Shown: one piece after another, positions 1 to 6,507 of the stretch
Layout: every line of letters begins with the position of its first letter
Numbering within the stretch: position 1 is the stretch's first letter
Source of the DNA: Methylovulum sp.
GTDB lineage: Bacteria; Pseudomonadota; Gammaproteobacteria; Methylococcales; Methylomonadaceae
DNA length: 8,168 nt
Direction of reading: 5' to 3'
Assembly: GCA_028713595.1 (NCBI GenBank)
Contig: JAQTNZ010000090.1
Span: 1 to 8,168, forward strand
Made by a program: the position numbers and the translations under genes
The notes under the pieces: model-generated
What the model was told of the DNA's origin: nothing
Databases searched by the model: none
The model's input: the letters and a program-made list of their open reading frames with translations, nothing else

Positions 1-96
1 TTGTGCGGGTTTGCGGTGAAGCTGTATTAAACCTTGTGCGTCAAACTGATAGGCGTTAACTATCCGGTTCTTTGTCGTAACGCAGCCCTTTTTCAC
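1..96 (-). CDS. Possible 5' end of a divergent gene, cut by the window edge
   Basis: On the minus strand a frame opens with GTG at 96 directly after an in-frame TAG and runs 32 codons to the window edge without a stop. The translation includes NAYQFDAQGLIQLHRKPA, which has an ordinary protein-like composition. No clear Shine-Dalgarno sequence precedes the GTG. I do not recognise the family. The opening strand vaguely recalls the N-terminus of CorA-type metal transporters, but 32 residues are too few for a call. If real, the gene is transcribed away from the efflux operon and shares the 97-165 upstream region with it. It could be chance, since 32 open codons are not rare. Confidence 0.3.
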   Translation of the reverse strand, partial: MKKGCVTTKNRIVNAYQFDAQGLIQLHRKPAQ

Positions 97-165
97 CTAG
101 CATTGTGTGCTTGCTACGCTATTTTTCACTATAACAGGCGGCACTCGCCGCATTGAGTCGAATTT
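97..165. promoter_or_regulatory. Upstream region of the efflux operon, possible divergent promoter region
   Basis: This short stretch precedes the first efflux gene and is AT-richer than its flanks. It holds a TATAAC hexamer at 130-135 that could be a -10 box for the plus strand, and its overlap read on the minus strand gives TATAGT (133-128). Neither has a convincing -35 partner at 16-18 bp. A small hairpin, GCGGC/GCCGC with a 4-base loop, lies at 138-151 just before the czcC start. TTTTTCAC occurs twice, at 89-96 and 122-129, 33 bp apart. No regulator gene lies in the window, so metal-responsive control cannot be assigned. Confidence 0.25.
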
Positions 166-1476
166 ATGACCCTTATCCACCCGCGTACCCGCAGTAAGTT
201 TAAACCCCATTATTTGCATTCTTTATGCTTGGCGATGCCTTTAAGCTTTGCCGCATTTGTCTGCGATGCCGCTGATGAGGCGGCAACCACGCAAGAGCGT
301 GTGATTGTTGCCCATCATGACCCCGTTACCATTGACCCTAAATTAAGCCTAAGCCAATTGGTCGATTTTACCTTGGAAAAATACCCCGATAGCTATTGGC
401 TGGACGCGCTGGAGCAAGAGGCCAAGGCGATCAGCCAGCGTAGCCAAAGCTGGATAGCCGGTGCGCCACAAGCGGGGCTACGCTATCAGGAAGCGACCAG
501 CGGCACGCTGCATTATATTGATGCACAGGTGCAAGTGCCGTTGTGGAATTTAGGCCAGCGTGAAGCTGAACGGGAAACCGGCGAGAAAGCCCAACTGAGC
601 GCCGAGCTGCAACTGGCGGCAACCAAGTTGCGTATCGCCGGTTTGGTACGGGCGGCCTTATGGGATATGGCTTTGCAGAAAATCCGTTATGAGCAAGCTC
701 TGGCGGAAATTACTATTTTTGAGCAGTTATTGGCAAAAATTAAACGCCGGGTCGAGTTGGGCGATTTGCCCCGTGCCGATGAATTGCTGGCGCAGACCGA
801 GCTGTTGCAAAAACGCGCGGTGCTGACGATGGCGGAAGCGGAGCTGATGCACGCGCGTAAACGTTATGCCAGCTTGACGCAAACCAGCAAGATTCCTGGC
901 TCGTTTGCCGAAAAGTTGGTGGCGTTGCGGGAAATCCAGCAAAACCATCCGGCGTTGCAGGCGGCCAATAGCCAGATTGAGCGCAAACAGGCGGAGTTGG
1001 ACGCGCTCAAGCTGGTCGGGGCGGGGCAAAGCAATGTCGCGGTCGGCATCAATAGCGACAGTTTTACCAGTGATCCACGCAGTAACAAAACCGAGAGCTT
1101 CAATATTGGCGTTAACGTACCGTTTGGCGGCAGCGCCCATATCCAACCGCATCTTGCCGCGCTGAACGTGGAGCTTAACCGTCTGATTGCCGAGCGCGAG
1201 TTGCTATACCGTAATCTGGAGCAGTTGCACCATGAGGCCGAGCATAATCTGGAAGTCAACCGTGTGGAATTGGGTATCGCCAACGAGCTTAAGCAAGTCG
1301 CCGAACAGCACTTGGGCATGTCGAACACGGCGTTTTCGGTGGGGGAAATTGATTTAATCGATTTGCTAAAAATCCAATCCCGCACCCAACAGGCGATTTT
1401 AAACGCTAAAGAACGGGCGGTGATGTTGGAGCGCGACCAAGCCTTTTATAACCAAGCCGTAGGGGTTTTGCCATGA
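166..1476 (+). CDS. czcC: Outer-membrane factor (TolC/OEP family) of a heavy-metal RND efflux system, CzcC-like
   Basis: This 436-residue protein should form the trimeric outer-membrane channel of the tripartite metal pump. It has a long basic N-terminus followed by a hydrophobic stretch (about residues 18-33) and a plausible signal-peptidase site near VCDA-ADE (about 34-37). Two OEP-type halves follow. Each has long amphipathic helices, rich in Gln, Glu, Ala and Leu (about 140-235 and 330-425), and strand-like segments such as IDAQVQVPLWNLG (118-130) and SFNIGVNVPFGG (311-322). The GEIDLIDLLKIQ segment (393-404) near the end matches the family's typical 'G..dlldLL..q' motif. Length agrees with CzcC/CusC-type factors (about 420-460). 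The ATG at 166 is the only start giving a full signal peptide; its ribosome site (GAGTCGA) is weak. The stop overlaps an ATG at 1473 (ATGA). The downstream adaptor and pump genes support the assignment. The metal substrate cannot be read from this subunit. Confidence 0.9.
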   Translation: MTLIHPRTRSKFKPHYLHSLCLAMPLSFAAFVCDAADEAATTQERVIVAHHDPVTIDPKLSLSQLVDFTLEKYPDSYWLDALEQEAKAISQRSQSWIAGAPQAGLRYQEATSGTLHYIDAQVQVPLWNLGQREAERETGEKAQLSAELQLAATKLRIAGLVRAALWDMALQKIRYEQALAEITIFEQLLAKIKRRVELGDLPRADELLAQTELLQKRAVLTMAEAELMHARKRYASLTQTSKIPGSFAEKLVALREIQQNHPALQAANSQIERKQAELDALKLVGAGQSNVAVGINSDSFTSDPRSNKTESFNIGVNVPFGGSAHIQPHLAALNVELNRLIAERELLYRNLEQLHHEAEHNLEVNRVELGIANELKQVAEQHLGMSNTAFSVGEIDLIDLLKIQSRTQQAILNAKERAVMLERDQAFYNQAVGVLP

Positions 1477-1847
1477 GTCCGTTTTGGTTTAGTTCAGGAA
1501 AGCACATCCTGTCCAGCTTGCTTGCACAGCGTACTGGAACAGCAACCCATTCCATAGCCACCTTTTTAAAGGTGAGGGTTTGCCCTAACTTCCTCGTTCC
1601 CACGCGCTGCGTCACTGCCATTAAGTTAAGGATTTGTGATTTTAATATCAACAAGATAGGCTTAACCGTTCGCCCTGAGCTTGTCGAAGGGTGGGCGGTT
1701 AAGCCGTTCATGGTTCGACGACCAGCGGAAGTCCCTGTGGGACAAGCTCACCACGAACGGCTTAACTTACCCTGTCCTAAGTCAATGGCAGTTATGCACC
1801 GCGTGGGAACAAGACCCCAGGCTTGCCTCATCACAACCTTAAAACCT
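1477..1847. repeat. 371-bp spacer with nested palindromic dispersed repeats between czcC and czcB
   Basis: This stretch holds no convincing gene. An outer inverted repeat has arms 1596-1628 and 1778-1810 (28 of 33 positions pair) and is anchored by a perfect 11-bp GTTCCCACGCG/CGCGTGGGAAC at its ends. Inside lie two further palindromes. One is 1659-1676 with 1688-1705, starting with a perfect GGCTTAACCG/CGGTTAAGCC. The other is 1699-1714 with 1750-1765 (15 of 16 pair), capped by a GTCCC-TGT-GGGAC hairpin at 1731-1743. The inner two share bases 1699-1705, so they cannot both form. A smaller hairpin, CACCTTT/AAAGGTG, is at 1559-1574. The motif CCCTGAGCTTGTCGAAGGG (1673-1691) is, from memory, a very common dispersed repeat in proteobacteria that often appears mistranslated as 'RPELVEG'. 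The region is open in the czcB frame from the ATG at 1473. Confidence 0.8.
1596..1810. repeat. Composite palindromic element bounded by GTTCCCACGCG inverted repeats
   Basis: The arms 1596-1628 and 1778-1810 enclose about 150 bp of different palindromic sequence, as if one short repeat (GTTCCCACGC...GTGGGAAC type) had been split by another (GCCGTTC...GAACGGC type). There is no transposase gene, so any mobility would be in trans, for example by a REP-type or IS-encoded enzyme elsewhere. No target-site duplication is obvious. In RNA this would fold strongly and could act as an mRNA stabiliser or attenuator within the operon; that role is inferred. Confidence 0.65.
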
Positions 1848-3002
1848 ATGCGCCCAAACATCACGTTAACGCTTATTTTCTTAGCGATAACGTTAAGCCC
1901 GCCACCTCTTTTAGCCTTAGATAACACTATCAAAATCTCCACCGAACGCAGCAACAATCTAGGCGTGACTTTAGGCAAGCTTACGCCTGTGACCCAAGTG
2001 CCGATACTGTACGCCCCCGCCAAAATTGTCGTGCCGCCTACTCAGGAGTATATCGTCAGCTCTTCGCAAGCGGGCCTCATCACCCAACTGGATGCGGCGC
2101 TAGGCGACAAGGTCAAGCAGGGGGATGTGTTGGCGATTATCAACAGCTCGGATTTGTTGTCCATGCAGCGGCTGTTTTTAAAAGCGGTCAGCGAGTTGAC
2201 GCTGGGCGAGATTGCTTATCAGCGTGACAAGAAATTGTTTGAAGACGGGGTGATCCCTGAACGCCGTTGGCAGGAAACCCATAGCCAATACACCGCCTTG
2301 CAATCGGAAGCCAACGAACATAAGCAATTGCTGGAGCTGGCGGGGATGACCTTAGCCGAGATCGGGCAATTGCAACAGACCCGACATTTGTCAGGCTTGC
2401 TGCATATCCGCTCGCCTATCGCCGGCGTGGTTCTGGAGCGTATGGTGGTGGCGGGGGCCCGGATTGATAACCTCAGCCCGCTGTATAGGATTGCCAATTT
2501 GGATGAATTGTGGCTGGAGATTAATATTCCGCAGGAGCGTATCGGGCAGATCAAAATCGGCGATAAAGTGTTGCTGGAAAAGCCCATTACCGAAAGCCAA
2601 GAGCTGGAGCAGCGCAAAGCCGCGCAAGCCCTGCCGATTGCCGCGCATATCACCTTATTGGGGCAGACGGTCAATCCAGAAAACCAGACTATCTTAGTCC
2701 GTGCCGTGATTAAAGGGGCCCAGGCCGACATTCGCCCCGGCCAGCGCATCAACACGCAAATCATCCAGCCGCATAGCCATCCGGCGTTTGCGCTGCCAAA
2801 CACGGCGATTGCCCAACAAGAAGGCAAGGCCTTTATCTTTGTGCAAATCCCTGAAGGCTTTCGGGCCACCCCGATTAGCGTCATCGGCAAACAGGCGGAG
2901 GAAACCATTATCAACGGCGAGTTTACAGGTGGCGAAACCATCGCCATTAACGGTGCGGTCGCCCTTAAAGCCAATTGGTTAGGCTTGGGGAGCGGCGAAT
3001 AA
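1848..3002 (+). CDS. czcB: Periplasmic adaptor (HlyD/membrane-fusion family) of a heavy-metal RND efflux system, CzcB-like
   Basis: The protein has 384 residues from this start and should link the inner-membrane pump to the outer-membrane channel. The ATG at 1848 is chosen because it begins a clean signal peptide (residues 1-23, cleavage near LLA-LDN). The same frame is open upstream to an ATG at 1473, but that extension of 125 residues is translated palindromic repeat and would bury the signal peptide. Visible domains are a lipoyl-like half with AGLITQLDAALGDKVKQGDV (75-94), a helical hairpin rich in Gln and Glu (about 104-175), the second lipoyl half with RSPIAGVVLERMVVAGARID (188-207), a beta-barrel around LDELWLEINIPQERIGQI (218-235), and a membrane-proximal domain from about 310. 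I see no His- or Met-rich metal-binding N-terminus. No good ribosome site precedes 1848. The stop overlaps the pump start by one base (TAATG), so the two are probably coupled. Confidence 0.88.
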   Translation: MRPNITLTLIFLAITLSPPPLLALDNTIKISTERSNNLGVTLGKLTPVTQVPILYAPAKIVVPPTQEYIVSSSQAGLITQLDAALGDKVKQGDVLAIINSSDLLSMQRLFLKAVSELTLGEIAYQRDKKLFEDGVIPERRWQETHSQYTALQSEANEHKQLLELAGMTLAEIGQLQQTRHLSGLLHIRSPIAGVVLERMVVAGARIDNLSPLYRIANLDELWLEINIPQERIGQIKIGDKVLLEKPITESQELEQRKAAQALPIAAHITLLGQTVNPENQTILVRAVIKGAQADIRPGQRINTQIIQPHSHPAFALPNTAIAQQEGKAFIFVQIPEGFRATPISVIGKQAEETIINGEFTGGETIAINGAVALKANWLGLGSGE

Positions 3003-4129
3003 TGGGCGCATTAATCCGTTTTGCCTTAAGCCAACGGCTATTGATGATGATCTTGGTGCTGATGCTGGGCGGCGGCGGTTATTATGCCTTCCAGCAAATC
3101 CCCATTGACGCTTTCCCCGAAGTCTCGCCAACCCAAGTCAAAATCATCGTCAAAGCCCCCGGCATGACCCCCGAAGAGATAGAGGCGCGGATCACCGCGC
3201 CTATCGAAGTCGAGCTGCTGGGTATTCCGCACCAAACTATGTTACGCTCAATTGCCAAATACGCACTGACCGACATTACCATCGATTTTACCGAAGGCAC
3301 GGATATTTATTGGGCCCGCCAGCAAATCGCCGAACGCCTGAACGGGATGTGGGGGACGTTGCCTGCCGATGTGCAGGGCGGCATCGCCCCGATGACCACG
3401 CCGCTGGGTGAGATGTTTATGTTCAGCATTGAAGGCGGCTATTTGTCGCTGATGGAACGCCGTGACCTGCTCGATTGGGTGATCCGCCCCGCCTTGCGCA
3501 CCGTGCCAGGGGTGGCGGATGTCAATTCGTTGGGCGGTATGGTTAGAAGCTTTGAAGTGATCCCTGACAACACCCGTTTGTCCGCACGGGGTATCGGCAT
3601 GGATAAGCTGATTGCAACCTTAAAAACCAACAACCGCAACGATGGGGCGGGGCGCTTGAGCGATGGCGAAGAAGCCCTGATTGTCCGCGCCGAAGGCCGT
3701 TTAAAAACGTTGGATGATGTGCGTGGCTTAGTGGTGGACAGCAAAAACGGTATTTCCGTGAGGGTTGGCGATATTGCCGAAGTCAAAATAGGCGCTTTGA
3801 CCCGTTATGGCGCGGTCAGCAAAAATGGCGTAGGCGAAGCCGTGACCGGCTTAGTGCTAAGCTTGCGGGGGGCGAATGCCCGGCAAACTATTGTCGGCAT
3901 TGAAGCCAAACTTTCGCAAATCAGCAAAAGCTTCCCCAAAGGCGTGGAGGCGAAAGTCTTTATAACCGGGGCCATTTGGTCGATAAGGCCGTGGACACGG
4001 TGCTGCACGCCTTGCTGGAAGCGATTGTCTTGGTGGTGGTGTTGCTGTTGCTATTCTTGGGTAACTTACGGGCCGCCATCGTGGTCGCCTTGGCCTTGCC
4101 CTTGGCCGCCTTGTTTACGTTTATATTAA
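3002..4129 (+). CDS. N-terminal fragment of the RND pump as the frame actually reads
   Basis: As written, translation from 3002 gives 375 residues. Residues 1-320 are genuine pump: TM1 (about 12-32), the IPIDAFPEVSPTQV signature (33-46) typical of heavy-metal RND proteins, and most of the first periplasmic porter region. This includes ARQQIAERLN (105-114) and PLGEMFMFSIEG (134-145). After the frameshift, about 55 residues of out-of-frame sequence rich in Trp and Cys follow before the stop at 4129. This fragment lacks TM2-TM12 and the proton relay, so it could not transport on its own. Confidence 0.6.
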   Translation: MGALIRFALSQRLLMMILVLMLGGGGYYAFQQIPIDAFPEVSPTQVKIIVKAPGMTPEEIEARITAPIEVELLGIPHQTMLRSIAKYALTDITIDFTEGTDIYWARQQIAERLNGMWGTLPADVQGGIAPMTTPLGEMFMFSIEGGYLSLMERRDLLDWVIRPALRTVPGVADVNSLGGMVRSFEVIPDNTRLSARGIGMDKLIATLKTNNRNDGAGRLSDGEEALIVRAEGRLKTLDDVRGLVVDSKNGISVRVGDIAEVKIGALTRYGAVSKNGVGEAVTGLVLSLRGANARQTIVGIEAKLSQISKSFPKGVEAKVFITGAIWSIRPWTRCCTPCWKRLSWWWCCCCYSWVTYGPPSWSPWPCPWPPCLRLY

Positions 4130-6057
4130 TGCACTATATGGGCATGTCCGCGAACTTAATGAGCTTGGGTGGGCTGGCGATAGCCATCGGGATGCTGGTC
4201 GATGCCGCCGTGGTCGTCACCGAAAACCTTATCACCCACTTGGCACATACCCAAACCGCCCAACGCCTGCCGCGCCTGCATGTCATCTACCGGGCCACCC
4301 GCGAGGTCGCCGCCTCGGTCACTTCGGGCATTTTAATCATCATTATCGTGTTTTTGCCGCTATTGACCCTGCAAGGGCTGGAAGGCAAACTGTTCACCCC
4401 AGTTGCCTTAACTATCGTGTTCGCCTTAAGCGGCTCGCTGATTTTGTCACTGACGGTGATTCCGGTGATCGCCTCGTATTTGCTCAAAGAAGTCTCCCAT
4501 GAAGAGCCGTGGTTGCCGCGCAAGTTACAAGCCTTGTATAAGCCTAGCTTAGCGTGGTGTCTGGACAATAATAAAACCGTCTTTATCGGTGCGGGCGGCC
4601 TATTGGCGGCCACTGTCGTGGTGTTCAGCCAAATCGGCAGCACCTTTATGCCGACGATGGACGAAGGCGATATTATTGTGCAATTGGAGAAACTGCCGTC
4701 CATCACCTTGGCACAATCGGTGATGCTGGACGGGCAGGTGCAAAAAAACCTGCTCAAAAATATCCCCGAAATTGAGACGGTGGTGTCACGGGTAGGCTCT
4801 GACGAGCTGGGCCTAGACCCGATGGGCTTAAACGAAACCGACACCTTTTTGGTGTTGAAGCCAAAAGACCAATGGCATACCCCCGATAAAGACCACCTGA
4901 TTGAAGACATCCGCAAAGTCATGGAGCAAACCCCCGGCATTGCCTTTGGCTTTACCCAGCCGATAGAAATGCGTGTCTCGGAAATGCTCACCGGCACCCG
5001 TGGCGATGTCGCGGTCAAGCTGTTCGGCCCGGATTTGCAGGTGCTAAACGAAAAGGCGGCGGCCATTGCCGAGGTGCTCAAACATATCCAAGGTTCCAGT
5101 GACGTGTTCGCCAAGCAAAACGAGGGGATGCAGTTTTTGCAACTGACCATCAACAAAGCCGCCGCCGGACGCTTGGGGCTGGACAGTGACAGCATCGAAA
5201 CCCTGCTCCGTGCGCAAATCGAAGGGCTTAACCTAGGCATTATCCAAGAAGGCATCAAACGCACCCCGTTGATCTTGCGCGGCAACAGCAATACCGCCAA
5301 CTTCGACAACTTGCAAATCACCCTGCCCGATGGCAGCCACGTTCCTGTCACCGAAGTGGCGGCCTTGCAAAAAGTTGAGGGCGTGGTGGCGATAGGCCGC
5401 GAACACGGGCAACGCTTTACGGTCGTGCGCAGCAATGTCCAAAACCGCGATTTGGTCGGCTTTGTCGAAGAGGCCCGCAAAGCCGTCGCCGACCAAGTGC
5501 CATTACCGATAGGCTATACCCTAGAATTCGGCGGCCAATTCGAGAACCAGCAACGCGCCGCCGCCACGTTGTCGGTGGTGGTGCCGGTATCGTTGGGGCT
5601 GATTTTCCTGTTGCTGTTCTCTACCTTCGGCTCGGTACGCCAAGCTACCTTGGTGCTGTCGAACATCCCCTTGGCGATGGTCGGCGGGGTGTTCGCCTTG
5701 TGGCTATCAGGCGAATACCTCTCCGTACCCGCCTCGGTCGGCTTTATCGCCTTGCTGGGTATCGCGGTGCTCAACGGCGTGGTGATGGTCAGTTATTTTA
5801 ACCAACTGCTGGCAACGGGTATGGCGATTGGCAAAGTCGTCATCATCGGCTCTTCCCGCCGTCTGCGGCCGGTACTGATGACCGCCAGCATCGCCGCCTT
5901 CGGCCTTATTCCCTTACTGTTCGCCACCGGCCCCGGATCGGAAATCCAACGGCCTTTAGCGATAGTGGTAATTGGCGGGCTGGTGTCTTCAACCTTTTTG
6001 ACACTGTTTTTGCTGCCTATCTTATTTAAGCTGTTTGGGCAGGGGAAAGAGGCTTAA
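3976..6057 (+). CDS. C-terminal fragment of the RND pump in the shifted frame
   Basis: This open frame covers 693 residues (repaired 326-1018); the genuine coding sequence extends back to about 3961. It contains TM2-TM6 (about 338-500 of the repaired protein) with the Asp/Glu proton-relay motif. The second periplasmic porter region follows, including STFMPTMDEGDIIVQ (547-561) and GDVAVKLFGPDL (668-679). TM8-TM12 come last, with SVGFIALLGIAVLNGVVMVS as a conserved late TM. TTG at 3976 could serve as a start but has no ribosome site, so independent expression is unlikely. Sequence quality is high throughout with no further breaks, which argues that the disruption is very recent or artefactual. 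Confidence 0.6.
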   Translation: MVDKAVDTVLHALLEAIVLVVVLLLLFLGNLRAAIVVALALPLAALFTFILMHYMGMSANLMSLGGLAIAIGMLVDAAVVVTENLITHLAHTQTAQRLPRLHVIYRATREVAASVTSGILIIIIVFLPLLTLQGLEGKLFTPVALTIVFALSGSLILSLTVIPVIASYLLKEVSHEEPWLPRKLQALYKPSLAWCLDNNKTVFIGAGGLLAATVVVFSQIGSTFMPTMDEGDIIVQLEKLPSITLAQSVMLDGQVQKNLLKNIPEIETVVSRVGSDELGLDPMGLNETDTFLVLKPKDQWHTPDKDHLIEDIRKVMEQTPGIAFGFTQPIEMRVSEMLTGTRGDVAVKLFGPDLQVLNEKAAAIAEVLKHIQGSSDVFAKQNEGMQFLQLTINKAAAGRLGLDSDSIETLLRAQIEGLNLGIIQEGIKRTPLILRGNSNTANFDNLQITLPDGSHVPVTEVAALQKVEGVVAIGREHGQRFTVVRSNVQNRDLVGFVEEARKAVADQVPLPIGYTLEFGGQFENQQRAAATLSVVVPVSLGLIFLLLFSTFGSVRQATLVLSNIPLAMVGGVFALWLSGEYLSVPASVGFIALLGIAVLNGVVMVSYFNQLLATGMAIGKVVIIGSSRRLRPVLMTASIAAFGLIPLLFATGPGSEIQRPLAIVVIGGLVSSTFLTLFLLPILFKLFGQGKEA

Positions 6058-6070
6058 AGTCCACCGCCCC

Positions 6071-6101
6071 TGTAGAGACGTTGCACTGCAACGTCTCTAC
6101 A
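6071..6101. repeat. Perfect 31-bp palindrome between the pump and DUF3240 genes
   Basis: TGTAGAGACGTTGCA (6071-6085) and its exact complement TGCAACGTCTCTACA (6087-6101) flank a single C. In RNA it would form a strong hairpin with a tiny loop. There is no following U-run, so it is not a classical rho-independent terminator. From memory, GTAGAGACGTTGCA-type palindromes are dispersed repeats in cyanobacteria and several gammaproteobacteria. It lies 13 bases after the pump stop and could set the relative dose of the downstream gene. Confidence 0.85.
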
Positions 6102-6143
6102 GCCACACGCCCCACATAATACGATAAAAAATAACCCAACGAC

Positions 6144-6146
6144 AGG
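6144..6146 (+). promoter_or_regulatory. Ribosome binding site of the DUF3240 gene
   Basis: AGG within GACAGGTAAC lies seven bases before the ATG at 6154. It is one of the few clear Shine-Dalgarno sites in the window and supports that start. Confidence 0.55.
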
Positions 6147-6153
6147 TAACACC

Positions 6154-6462
6154 ATGACCCAGCATCAAGAATATCTACTGACCCTAAATGTCCCGCCCAG
6201 CCTTGAAGAAAGCGTAGTGGACAGTCTTTTAACGCTAGAGTCCGAACACGGGTTCAGCAGCTTCCCCATCAACGCCCACCACCACGAAAACAAAGGCCTC
6301 TCGCTCGCCGAACAAGTCAGCGGACGGCAGAAAAAAATCCGTTTCCAGATGTACATCAACGCCGAAGGGCTGGCTGAATTGTTGACGCGCTTAAAGCAAG
6401 ACTTTGCCGGCGCAGGGGTGCATTACTGGGTTTTGCCCGTGATTGAACGGGGGGAGATTTAG
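6154..6462 (+). CDS. DUF3240 family protein, companion of heavy-metal RND pumps
   Basis: This 102-residue soluble protein has no signal peptide or membrane segment. The pattern GLSLAEQVSGRQKKIRFQMY (48-67), followed by a helix AEGLAELLTRLKQDF (70-84) and the ending VHYWVLPVIERGEI (89-102), is what I recognise as DUF3240. Family members are typically encoded right after CzcA/CusA-type pumps, as here. The alternating strand-helix-strand pattern fits a ferredoxin-like fold, and I recall the family being grouped with PII/CutA-like proteins. A role as a cytosolic sensor or modulator of the pump is therefore plausible but unproven. A HHH triplet (42-44), preceding the conserved Gly-Leu-Ser, could bind metal (inference). 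It follows the pump by 96 bp, which include the palindrome, so it is probably co-transcribed. Confidence 0.85.
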   Translation: MTQHQEYLLTLNVPPSLEESVVDSLLTLESEHGFSSFPINAHHHENKGLSLAEQVSGRQKKIRFQMYINAEGLAELLTRLKQDFAGAGVHYWVLPVIERGEI

Positions 6463-6507
6463 GGATAACAGATTGTTGGCTATCCGGCTTAAGGCGGGCG
6501 GGGTGCG

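Larger units (their letters stand above)
3002..6057 (+). pseudogene. czcA: Heavy-metal RND pump (CusA/CzcA family), split by a one-base frameshift
   Basis: This inner-membrane proton/metal antiporter of the tripartite system would be 1018 residues if repaired, the normal size for heavy-metal RND pumps. The first frame encodes residues 1-320 correctly, ending FPKGVEAKVF at 3961. The family sequence continues in the -1 frame as YNRGHLVDKAVDTVL. Adding one T to the TTT at 3959-3961 (GTC TTT TAT AAC CGG) restores the expected 'VFYNRGHLVDK' join exactly. Both sides are otherwise intact, so this is either a recent inactivating deletion or a base-calling error. TM4 carries GMLVDAAVVVTEN (repaired Asp401 and Glu408), the proton-relay region. 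The start ATG at 3002 has GGGGAG nine bases upstream and overlaps the czcB stop. Substrate class is unclear: the TM4 motif is CusA-like, while QPIEMRVSEMLTG (653-665) is CzcA-like. Confidence 0.85.

Noticed and set aside
864..1385. Minus-strand open frames within the outer-membrane factor gene (also 727-1152)
   Set aside because: They are antisense to a well-supported gene, with low-complexity Ser/Cys/Arg composition and no start context.
1473..1847. N-terminal extension of the adaptor starting at the ATG overlapping the czcC stop
   Set aside because: Its translation is palindromic repeat (including RPELVEG), and a good signal peptide begins only at 1848. The extension would place it 125 residues inside the protein.
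1477..1847. Insertion sequence or CRISPR array
   Set aside because: There is no transposase frame and no regularly spaced identical repeats; the structure is palindromic and nested.
3953..3966. Programmed -1 ribosomal frameshift joining the two pump halves
   Set aside because: The site (GTC TTT ATA) does not fit an X XXY YYZ slippery heptamer, and pump genes of this family are normally a single frame. A one-T deletion explains the data more simply.
4287..5480. Long open frame on the minus strand opposite the pump gene
   Set aside because: It lies fully antisense to a strongly conserved pump sequence. Its Ser/Arg-rich translation has no family pattern, so it is a shadow of the coding strand.
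6071..6101. Rho-independent terminator after the pump gene
   Set aside because: The stem is strong, but the loop is minimal and no T-run follows on either strand.
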